Below the pieces are notes generated by a model. The model saw only the letters and a list, made by a program, of their open reading frames with translations, was not told the DNA's origin and searched no databases. The position numbers and the translations under genes were made by a program. This document shows, piece by piece, positions 20,584-26,437 of a DNA stretch of 26,437 nucleotides (position 1 is the first letter of the stretch; the number at the start of each line of letters is the position of its first letter). Source of the stretch: CAYYYJ01 sp964631205. GTDB lineage: Archaea; Aenigmatarchaeota; Aenigmatarchaeia; QMZP01; JACQNV01. The DNA is taken from the NCBI GenBank assembly GCA_964631205.1, contig CAZVWU010000010.1, positions 1 through 26,437 of the forward strand. Reading direction: 5' to 3'.

Positions 20584-21284
20584 AAGCCTTGATCGCAGAG
20601 TATCCTTAAAAGCGTCTCCTTATCTGTGAAGCCTTCATGCTTCTTTCCTTCTATTATAAGGGTTGGATATTTTGAGACCTGATAATATTCCCTTAACACC
20701 TTTACTGAAGGCTCTTTTAAGTCGGCATGCATGGTGAAAACCAGCAATTTGTCATCAAATGTCCTTTTGAGGTTGTCCAGGACAAACCCTTGCGCATCGC
20801 ACATGTTAGGCGACTGTTTATTGCATGCGTCTTTTTCTATGAAAAAGATGACTGTTTTTGATTGGGATTTGCAGATGGCTTTCATCTTTGTTGCCAGAAG
20901 CCAATAGCTTGTGAGTATTCTGGAATACCTTTCTGTTAGGTCCTCATAATAATTGTAGTCTGTAATTTCACCGGAATCTGGATTATTTTCAGTTAATTTC
21001 CTTCCTATCTCATAAGACTGCTTGTTTATGTTTTTAAGGGAGTCTGATAATAGAGGGCATGTGGCTTCCCCGCCAAGGGTATCTAGAAAAAGGAACTGAA
21101 GCTGAAAATCCTCAATGCTCCTTATGACATCTTTTAGGTCGATTTCTATTGCAGAAAGCCTTTCCTTGTTTATAGTATACCCTGTATAGACTCCAGTCCC
21201 GAACAGCAGGGCTGAGATTATTAGGGCTGAGGCTAATGTTTTCACGTTGAGCTGCTTCTTGAATTCGTTGTTTTTGTTTGGCAT
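20574..21284 (-). CDS. membrane-anchored thioredoxin-like protein with a Cx7C site
   Basis: A single N-terminal membrane segment (about 16-36) leaves the rest outside the cell. Residues 42-135 are mostly helical with a Cys at 76. From about 143 a thioredoxin-like fold appears: strand TVIFFIEKDAC, helix GFVLDNLKRTF, strand LLVFTMHADL, then VSKYPTLIIEGK with the cis-Pro (207) typical of thioredoxins. The redox pair is not CxxC but Cys154 and Cys162 (Cx7C), and the tail has CDQGLCP (230, 235). It heads the glycan operon, with a TATA box on the minus strand at 21316-21325 and an overlap with the GT39-like gene. It may help fold or cross-link surface proteins. Confidence 0.75.
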   Translation of the reverse strand: MPNKNNEFKKQLNVKTLASALIISALLFGTGVYTGYTINKERLSAIEIDLKDVIRSIEDFQLQFLFLDTLGGEATCPLLSDSLKNINKQSYEIGRKLTENNPDSGEITDYNYYEDLTERYSRILTSYWLLATKMKAICKSQSKTVIFFIEKDACNKQSPNMCDAQGFVLDNLKRTFDDKLLVFTMHADLKEPSVKVLREYYQVSKYPTLIIEGKKHEGFTDKETLLRILCDQGLCP

Positions 21285-21315
21285 AAGTAGAATAGTATAG
21301 TATTGAAACAGACGG

Positions 21316-21325
21316 GTTTAAATAA
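21316..21325 (-). promoter_or_regulatory. TATA box of the glycan operon
   Basis: On the minus strand TATTTAAACC lies about 32-41 nt ahead of the ATG at 21284; a start about 25 nt downstream would give a leader of only about 10 nt. Confidence 0.5.
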
Positions 21326-21391
21326 GAAGACGAGAAATTTTCTACAATTTCTTTACATATCGAGGGTTAGGAACAAATTAAGAAAGGCAGG

Positions 21392-21406
21392 ACACCGAGG
21401 GGGTGT
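21392..21406 (-). terminator. hairpin after the processive GT2 gene
   Basis: ACACC-(5-nt loop)-GGTGT lies 17 nt after the minus-strand stop at 21423 and is followed by pyrimidine-rich sequence. Plausible terminator, or RNA 3' end stabiliser, separating this gene from the downstream glycan operon. Confidence 0.4.
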
Positions 21407-21422
21407 AATCTTCTCTGGTTTT

Positions 21423-22664
21423 CTACCACTTCTTCTTCAGCCTGAAAATTTCATGGAATAAGGCTGCTGTCCAGAAAACGACCATTATTAACGGATAGAG
21501 AAACAGATAAATTATATAGCTCATTTTATTCCCTTTTACTTTTTCCCTTGTCATTCCAAAGCTTTTGTTAAGCAAATAGACTCCTATTATTACTCCGAAC
21601 ATCCCGAACATTATTGGTGTTGAGAACGGTATAAAGAAGAGTGAGGTGAATTTGAACTCCTTAAGGTAAACCCCTATATCCCAGTTTACAAGGCCCATCT
21701 TCCACATAAAATCATTCACAGACCCTATCACTCCCCAGACCATTGAGCCGAAAATAAAGATTATCAGGAGTGTCGAGATAAGATTTAATGGCAGCAGGAA
21801 AATGCCAAGGTTCCCATATCTTCTTTTGAACATCATGCCCCTGTATTTGTACATGTTGTCAAAGGCCCCCCTGTACCATCTTAATCTCTGGCTGAAAAGC
21901 TCCCTCCAGCCAGAAGGGCAGATTGTGTAGGAAACCGCATTTACGCTGTTTTCTATTTTATAGCCGGCCTTATGGATTTTCAATGCAATATCCATGTCCT
22001 CTGTTAGGTTGCCTTCTGAAAACCCGCCAACATCCATTAAGACGTCCCTCCTATAAACAGAAAAAACTCCTGGGGTCACATGCACAGCATCTATCACAGC
22101 CAGCATTTTCCTCAAAAAGACATTAAGCAGATATTCAACGTGCTGTATCCGTTCAATAAGTGTTTTCGGTTTCAATACTTTCACAGCAGGCGTGACTGCT
22201 GCAATTTCAAGGTCTTCGAAATAGCCTGTCATGTTTTTAAGCGCTTTGCTGTCTACGAAAGAGTCGGCGTCTATGCAGGCTACAAGGGTTCCTGTTGCGG
22301 CTTTTATCCCCCTATTTAGCGAGTAGGATTTTCCTCTGTTAGTTTTGTTTGACAAAACTTTTACTCCAAATTTCCTGAAGCCGTTTGCCACCTCTTCCGT
22401 GTTGTCCCTCGAGCAGTCGTTCACGACTATTATTTCCAATAATTTTTTCGGGTAGTCCAAATTCAGGATGGATTTGATGCACTTTGTGATTGTCGTCTCC
22501 TCATTGTAAGCAGGTATTATGACAGAGACTTTCTGTTTCTTCAGCGCCTTTTTGTTTTCTTGGGGATTTTTATTCTGGAGAAGGGTAAGGATCCAGACTA
22601 CTCCTATGAATACAAAAATGAACCAAGCTACATAATTGATTATGCTCACTAATCCAAACCCCAT
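21423..22664 (-). CDS. processive-type membrane GT2 glycosyltransferase
   Basis: Polysaccharide-synthase-like enzyme (cellulose/chitin/hyaluronan synthase group). From ATG 22664 the product has 413 residues: one N-terminal membrane helix (about 8-30), the GT-A domain with SVIIPAYNEETT (47-58), VVNDCSRDNT (80-89), IDADSF (131-136), TED (221-223) and QRLRW (259-263), then about three to four C-terminal membrane segments. The D, DxD, TED and QxxRW set is the hallmark of processive GT2 enzymes, although single-sugar enzymes can also carry it. I prefer this ATG to the one at 22727, because the TATA box at 22698-22713 would otherwise lie inside the coding region. It is transcribed divergently from the UbiA gene. 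Confidence 0.88.
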   Translation of the reverse strand: MGFGLVSIINYVAWFIFVFIGVVWILTLLQNKNPQENKKALKKQKVSVIIPAYNEETTITKCIKSILNLDYPKKLLEIIVVNDCSRDNTEEVANGFRKFGVKVLSNKTNRGKSYSLNRGIKAATGTLVACIDADSFVDSKALKNMTGYFEDLEIAAVTPAVKVLKPKTLIERIQHVEYLLNVFLRKMLAVIDAVHVTPGVFSVYRRDVLMDVGGFSEGNLTEDMDIALKIHKAGYKIENSVNAVSYTICPSGWRELFSQRLRWYRGAFDNMYKYRGMMFKRRYGNLGIFLLPLNLISTLLIIFIFGSMVWGVIGSVNDFMWKMGLVNWDIGVYLKEFKFTSLFFIPFSTPIMFGMFGVIIGVYLLNKSFGMTREKVKGNKMSYIIYLFLYPLIMVVFWTAALFHEIFRLKKKW

Positions 22665-22697
22665 AGCTAAGGCTGCCTCATGGTTAATAATTAGAAC

Positions 22698-22713
22698 CTC
22701 TATAAATATATAA
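22698..22713. promoter_or_regulatory. shared bidirectional TATA element
   Basis: CTCTATAAATATATAA reads as a TATA box on the plus strand, 20-35 nt ahead of the UbiA ATG (22733), and its complement TTATATATTTATAGAG serves the minus-strand GT2 gene starting at 22664. One box appears to serve both genes. Confidence 0.5.
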
Positions 22714-22732
22714 CTACCATTATTCACGCTTT

Positions 22733-23629
22733 ATGCCTCTCAACGACTGGAGGTTGATTTCAGACCAATTGAAAAAGAAATCAACTTCATCCCTTAAAGA
22801 CTGGAACCATTTTATACGGCCTAATTTATGGGGTTATGGGCTGGCTGTTTACCTTATCGGGATTCTATCAGGAGGGTTTTATTATTCTTCAGGCCTTCTT
22901 GTCGGGGCAATTGTTGCAATCCTCTTGTGCACAGCATCAATAACAGTCAACCATTATTTTGATTACAAAACAGACAAGAAAAGCAAACAGATTTACAGGT
23001 TCCCTGTTGCAGCTGGAAAGATAAAAAAGGGAACGGCCGCATTTTTTAGCTTATCTACAATATTTTTTTCTATATTTTTGTCTTACGTTTTTTTAAATAA
23101 TTTTTCTTTCTATCTAGTCCTATTCGCCAATTTCATGATCATTAGTTATTCATCCCCCCCAATCAGGATAAAGGAAAGGGCTTTCCTTGGGATTTTCTGG
23201 AATGGCATTGGATATGGCTGGGTTCCATATTATCTGGCTTTGTTCATTTCAAACCAGCCAATCACATATTTCCAGCATCTTTTGGGGTTGATTCCGTTTT
23301 TAATAAGCGCAAGCGGGCATATCCTGCTTCAGGTAAGGGACATAAAAGACGACAAAAAAGGTTCTGTCGTGACAACTTCAACCAAATTCGGAGCCAAAAA
23401 AATGAAAAAGGTTTCAGGCCTTATGGTTTTGTTTTCTGGCTTGGTTATGGTTTACCTCATTCTGCAAAATTTTCTTAATTATCTGGCTTTCTTTTCAATA
23501 ATTTTTGGGATTTTGGTCGGGTTAGAACACAAAAGGATGAAATCAGATGTCACAAAGAGCTACAGGAAACTTCAGATTCTCTATATCATCGGCGGGCTGT
23601 TTTTTATTTTGTCTATAATAAAATTTTAA
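22733..23629 (+). CDS. UbiA-family prenyltransferase
   Basis: Polytopic (about nine helices) enzyme that attaches an isoprenoid chain to an acceptor. The first Asp-rich motif is NHYFDYKTDKKSK (Asn73, Asp77, Asp81) and the second VRDIKDDKKG (about 203-212), both Mg-pyrophosphate sites. In archaea this family makes digeranylgeranylglyceryl phosphate for membrane lipids or transfers polyprenyl groups to quinones or sugars. Sequence alone does not decide between these. The PVAAGKIKKG after the first motif (91-100) is a usual UbiA feature. Its promoter is shared with the divergent glycosyltransferase, so a link to lipid carriers is an inference. Confidence 0.88.
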   Translation: MPLNDWRLISDQLKKKSTSSLKDWNHFIRPNLWGYGLAVYLIGILSGGFYYSSGLLVGAIVAILLCTASITVNHYFDYKTDKKSKQIYRFPVAAGKIKKGTAAFFSLSTIFFSIFLSYVFLNNFSFYLVLFANFMIISYSSPPIRIKERAFLGIFWNGIGYGWVPYYLALFISNQPITYFQHLLGLIPFLISASGHILLQVRDIKDDKKGSVVTTSTKFGAKKMKKVSGLMVLFSGLVMVYLILQNFLNYLAFFSIIFGILVGLEHKRMKSDVTKSYRKLQILYIIGGLFFILSIIKF

Positions 23630-23640
23630 TTTTGCCTAAA

Positions 23641-23650
23641 CCTTAAATCT
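23641..23650 (+). promoter_or_regulatory. TATA-like box of the 116-residue gene
   Basis: CCTTAAATCT 20-29 nt ahead of the ATG at 23670, leaderless spacing, right after the UbiA stop. Confidence 0.4.
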
Positions 23651-23669
23651 TTTTTCTCTAATTATAATC

Positions 23670-24020
23670 ATGTGGCCTTTTAGCAGTCGAAGGGGGGAGA
23701 AGCAGCCTGAATTTCCCAGACTTGAAGATTGCAAAATGGCGGAAAGCGGCTATACACACAACGTCAAGGGTCCCAAATGGCATAGGAATTTGGACCGCAA
23801 GTATGAAGTAATAGCCAGGGTTTCTGTGGAAAGAACGGGCCTGAAAGAACCTTTATACAAGAGCCAGATCCCTGTGCCGATTTCCGGATACAGGTCAAAT
23901 CTGCAGAGAAGGATGCGTTTTAAGGATGAGGATTATAAAAGCTTTGTTTTAGTTTTCAAGCCGCTTTTGGAAGATTATGAAAGCCTTGCAGAAAAAGTAA
24001 ACAAAAGCCTTCACCTTTGA
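23670..24020 (+). CDS. unrecognised 116-residue protein upstream of rad50
   Basis: I do not recognise the family. The sequence is basic and soluble. It starts MWPFSSRRGEKQPEFPRLED and has a mid-part with THNVKGPKWHRNLDRKYEVI (about 29-48), VSVERTGLKEPLYKSQIPVP and YRSNLQRRMRFKDEDYKSFV, ending in a helix LEDYESLAEKVNKSLHL. The Trp/His/Arg-rich middle suggests contact with nucleic acid, but that is only an impression. It has its own TATA-like box and is separated from rad50 by 72 nt that contain a copy of the rad50 start. Confidence 0.72.
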   Translation: MWPFSSRRGEKQPEFPRLEDCKMAESGYTHNVKGPKWHRNLDRKYEVIARVSVERTGLKEPLYKSQIPVPISGYRSNLQRRMRFKDEDYKSFVLVFKPLLEDYESLAEKVNKSLHL

Positions 24021-24023
24021 TTC

Positions 24024-24062
24024 ATTATAGCAAAGATCAGGCTGAAAAACTGGAATAGATAA
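24024..24062 (+). pseudogene. relic duplicate of the rad50 5' end
   Basis: CAAAGATCAGGCTGAAAAAC onward (24031-24055) is identical over 25 bp to 24100-24124 at the start of rad50. The spacing is 69 bp, a multiple of three. In the same frame the relic reads I-I-A-K-I-R-L-K-N-W-N-R-stop, against M-I-T-K-I-R-L-K-N-W-K in the gene, with ATT in place of ATG. Confidence 0.7.
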
Positions 24063-24092
24063 TTACTAAAAACTTCTTTCTAATATTAAGCC

Positions 24093-26093
24093 ATGATCAC
24101 AAAGATCAGGCTGAAAAACTGGAAATCCCACCTGGATTCTGAGTTTGATTTTACAGAAGGGGTGAACGCCCTAATCGGGATAAATGGGGCAGGCAAGTCG
24201 TCTGTGCTTGATGCCATTTCTTTTGCACTTTTTGGGACATTCCCAAACCACAGCAACCGAAAGGTCGGGCTGGATGATTTGATAATGGGTAGGCCTGCAA
24301 AGAAGGAGGAGGCCGAGGTTTATCTGGAATTTTCTTCTGCTGGCAAAAAATATTCTGTTTTGAGAAAGGTCAAGGCAGGGAAAGGGACTATACAAGCTGA
24401 AGTAAGGGGGGACGGAAGGCTCATAGAAGTCAACCCAAAGGGCGTGACAGAGCATATAGAAAAGGTCCTTCAAATTGATTATCCGCTATTTTCAAAGGCT
24501 GTTTATTCTGAACAGAATAACATAGATTATTTCATGACACTAGCAAAAGGCAAAAGGATGCAGGAGATAGACAAGATGCTCGGGATCGACAGGTTTGAGT
24601 CTGTAAGGAATTCTGCAGGCTCCATAAAAAATATTGTGCAGGCAAAACTAGCTGAAAAAATAAGGCTGCTGTCTGAGCTGAAAAGGGAGGGCATAGAAAG
24701 CAAGATACAAGCTGCATCAACAAATATTGCGGACCTTGAAAACTCCAAAAAAACAGCTGATAGGGAGCTTTATCTTGTAAACGCTCATATCAGTGAAATA
24801 AATGGCAAGCTTTCCGAGGCAGAAGCCAAAGAGAAAAGGTTTTTGGAGGTTGAGAAGAGGCTTGCAGAACTAAAATCGGCATACAGGGAAATCTGGTTCA
24901 GCCTGCAGGAGAAATTTGCATTGTTGAAGAGCCTGGAAAAGGCGGCTGTTTTGATAGAGGCTGAAAAAACAAAAACTGCTATTTTGGAAATTGGGAACAG
25001 TATAAAGGCTGATAAAGAGATTCTGGAGTCCCACAGGAATAAGGCTGCGAATTTGAATGCTGAGATCAAAACAATCAGCCTAAGCCTGTCCGACCTGGAA
25101 AAAATAAAGGGGCCTAAATGCCCTGTATGCGAGAATGAAATCGTGGCCGAGAAAAAAACAATTTTAAAAGCAAGCCGGCAGAAAAAACTAGAGGAGCTAA
25201 AGAAATTCCTGGAGTCCTCGCTCAAGGATGTTGGGGGCACAAAGGCAAAGATTGAGGGTCTCGAAAACGAAAGCCGCGCGAAAGCAAAGGCGCTTGACAG
25301 ATTGGATCGGATGGCCGGTGAGTTTGAAATCGTGGATAGATTAGAGAACAAGCTTAAGCTCATTGATATTGGGGGTGTGGAATCTGAAAAAAAGCTGATG
25401 GAGGATCAGCTATTGGATGTGAAGATGCTGAGAAACCTTCTGCCGGAAAAAACAAAGAGGCTGGGGGAACTGCAATCAGGCCTGTCTTCAATTAATTTTA
25501 TTTTAAAAAAAGAGTCCCAGATTTTGGCTGATTTGCAGAAAAGGCAGGAAATTATAAAGGCGTGCCAAAAAGATGCTGATGCTTACATCGTGATGTCTTC
25601 CATGCTGGACAGCTTTATCCAAGCGATAAAATTTTCCCAAGAGCAGCTGAGGGAGGAGTTCACAAAAACAGCAAATAATATAATGGACAGCCTTTGGGGA
25701 AGCCTGTACCCTTACACTGATTTTGAGTCTGTGAGGCTTGCGATAAGCGAGGGGGATTATGTATTGGAAGTCAAAAACACGGGATCCTGGGTTGCTGTTG
25801 ATTTTGTATCAGGCGGGGAGCGAACCCTCGCATGCCTTGCATTAAGGGTGGCCTTTTCCCTTGCATTCATCCCAAACCTGAAATGGCTGATATTGGACGA
25901 GCCTACGCATAATTTAGATTCAAATTCCATCCAAAAATTTTCTTCTGTGCTAAGCCAGGAAATGGGAAAATTTGTGAACCAGATTTTTTTGATAACCCAT
26001 GAAGCAAAATTAGTGGAGGATATAGAAGGCACTGTTTATAGGCTGGAAAGGGACAAATCAGCAAATGGAGCCACAAAGGTCACGAAAATTTGA
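24093..26093 (+). CDS. rad50: Rad50-like SMC-family ATPase, short form
   Basis: Rad50 with Mre11 tethers and processes DNA double-strand breaks. Start MITKIRLKNWKSHLDSEFDF; Walker A GINGAGKSS (28-36); Q-loop region YSEQNNIDYF (about 138-147); zinc hook CPVC at 343-346 between two coiled-coil arms (about 170-342 and 347-540); signature SGGERTLACLALR (573-585); Walker B WLILDEP with Asp602-Glu603, then a THNLDS D-loop and an ITHE H-loop. At 666 residues it is clearly shorter than the 850-900 usual for archaeal Rad50, and the loss is in the coils, so the tether is short. Archaeal rad50 usually lies beside mre11, herA and nurA; none is seen here. Confidence 0.9.
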   Translation: MITKIRLKNWKSHLDSEFDFTEGVNALIGINGAGKSSVLDAISFALFGTFPNHSNRKVGLDDLIMGRPAKKEEAEVYLEFSSAGKKYSVLRKVKAGKGTIQAEVRGDGRLIEVNPKGVTEHIEKVLQIDYPLFSKAVYSEQNNIDYFMTLAKGKRMQEIDKMLGIDRFESVRNSAGSIKNIVQAKLAEKIRLLSELKREGIESKIQAASTNIADLENSKKTADRELYLVNAHISEINGKLSEAEAKEKRFLEVEKRLAELKSAYREIWFSLQEKFALLKSLEKAAVLIEAEKTKTAILEIGNSIKADKEILESHRNKAANLNAEIKTISLSLSDLEKIKGPKCPVCENEIVAEKKTILKASRQKKLEELKKFLESSLKDVGGTKAKIEGLENESRAKAKALDRLDRMAGEFEIVDRLENKLKLIDIGGVESEKKLMEDQLLDVKMLRNLLPEKTKRLGELQSGLSSINFILKKESQILADLQKRQEIIKACQKDADAYIVMSSMLDSFIQAIKFSQEQLREEFTKTANNIMDSLWGSLYPYTDFESVRLAISEGDYVLEVKNTGSWVAVDFVSGGERTLACLALRVAFSLAFIPNLKWLILDEPTHNLDSNSIQKFSSVLSQEMGKFVNQIFLITHEAKLVEDIEGTVYRLERDKSANGATKVTKI

Positions 26094-26119
26094 TCTTCAT
26101 CTCCTATATAACAAGTGAA

Positions 26120-26154
26120 TCTCGTGTCTTTTAACATAGAGACGAGACACGAGA
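26120..26154 (+). terminator. 9-bp hairpin after rad50
   Basis: TCTCGTGTC (26120-26128) pairs with GACACGAGA (26146-26154) around a 17-nt loop that itself contains a further short pairing. It lies 26 nt after the rad50 stop. No T-run follows, so it may be a 3'-end stabiliser rather than a true terminator. Confidence 0.4.
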
Positions 26155-26180
26155 CTGATTAATTGGCTGAAAGGCTCCAG

Positions 26181-26189
26181 AAATATAAG
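26181..26189 (+). promoter_or_regulatory. TATA box of the last, partial gene
   Basis: AAATATAAG 24-32 nt ahead of the ATG at 26213; leaderless spacing. A second A/T stretch, CTATATATAG (26200-26209), is too close to the ATG to act as its TATA box. Confidence 0.4.
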
Positions 26190-26212
26190 GGCTCTGATGT
26201 CTATATATAGGT

Positions 26213-26437
26213 ATGAGCCACGCAGGCCTGAAAGGGGAGTTGTTCGGCTTCAATGAGCTGATAATTATATTGATTGTCCTTATAGGCGGCCTGCTCTCCT
26301 ACCAGTTCATAACCCAGATAGGGACTGGCCTCGACAAGACCCTTGACGATTTCTGCAAGCGTAATCCATCCTCTGTAATCTGCGGCGGGGATTCAGAAAG
26401 TGTTGGAAGCAATCTGGCCGCCTTTTCAACTGAAGCC
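26213..26437 (+). CDS. N-terminally anchored protein, cut by the window edge
   Basis: The first 75 residues of an unrecognised protein; the reading frame is open to the window end. A short polar start, MSHAGLKGELFGFNE, precedes one strong hydrophobic segment LIIILIVLIGGLLSYQFI (about 16-33). Then comes a polar region with Cys48 and Cys57 (FCKRNPSSVICGGDSES). The pattern fits a single-pass protein or a pilin-like precursor with its body outside, but the downstream part is needed to decide. Promoter spacing supports the ATG. Confidence 0.6.
   Translation, partial: MSHAGLKGELFGFNELIIILIVLIGGLLSYQFITQIGTGLDKTLDDFCKRNPSSVICGGDSESVGSNLAAFSTEA

Noticed and set aside
24785..25363. 192-residue open frame antisense to rad50
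   Set aside because: Mirror of Lys/Glu coiled coil; Ser/Phe-rich and lacks motifs.
1..26437. insertion sequence, integrase, toxin-antitoxin or defence system
   Set aside because: No transposase, recombinase, nuclease-defence motif or flanking repeats were seen on either strand.

Overview
This A+T-rich window is a piece of archaeal chromosome. The evidence is archaeal/eukaryotic-type ribosomal proteins (eS19, eL31, eL39, uL10/P1), aIF6, RNase P protein Rnp4/Rpp21, PDCD5, TruD, a Taw2/Trm5-type enzyme, Rad50, TATA-type promoters about 25 bp ahead of many start codons (leaderless or short-leader mRNAs), and tRNA genes with bulge-helix-bulge (BHB) introns and no encoded CCA. The compact gene set, broken ribosomal operon and many short lineage-specific proteins suggest a small-genome (DPANN-like) archaeon. 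That placement is an inference.

Layout. 28-139: tRNA-Ser(GGA) with a 28-nt intron inside the anticodon stem, followed after 7 nt by a ComB-like gene. 919-5090: ribosomal block uL4-uL23-uL2-uS19-uL22-[orphan OB-like protein]-uS3, with several hairpins between genes and a repeat-rich leader before uS3. 5185-7007: the stalk block uL1-uL10-P1, with a tail-less uL10. 7082-7270: tRNA-Thr(CGT) interrupted by two introns, one in the D-loop and one in the anticodon stem. 7282-8538 (-): a large unrecognised protein. 8778-10004: DEAD-box RNA helicase with a long leader. 10019-11822 (-): lipoprotein and secreted Cys-rich coiled-coil protein. 11906-12721: unknown protein plus Rnp4. 12897-15053: eS19-PDCD5-eL39-eL31-Taw2-like. 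15008-15712 (-): SAM methyltransferase. 15743-17830: aIF6-unknown-TruD. 17870-22664 (-): glycan-assembly island of three GT2 enzymes, one GT39/PMT-like membrane enzyme and a membrane-anchored thioredoxin-like protein. 22733-23629: UbiA prenyltransferase, divergent from the island. 23670-26093: unknown protein and a short Rad50. 26213-end: start of a membrane-anchored protein cut by the window edge.

How the genes work together. Most of the window serves translation: ribosome assembly (uL/uS/eL/eS proteins, aIF6), tRNA maturation (Rnp4, TruD, Taw2-like) and RNA remodelling (helicase). The reverse-strand island plus UbiA points to lipid-linked surface glycan synthesis.

The strongest unusual signals are three BHB introns at non-canonical positions in two tRNA genes. 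Each BHB can be drawn base by base, and removing the introns gives clean mature tRNAs. They imply a broad-specificity splicing endonuclease. Other signals are duplicated translation-start regions ahead of uS3 and rad50, structured RNA between ribosomal genes, and an orphan OB-like protein inside the ribosomal operon. No CRISPR array, insertion sequence or integrase was seen, and no gene-free gap exceeds about 300 bases.
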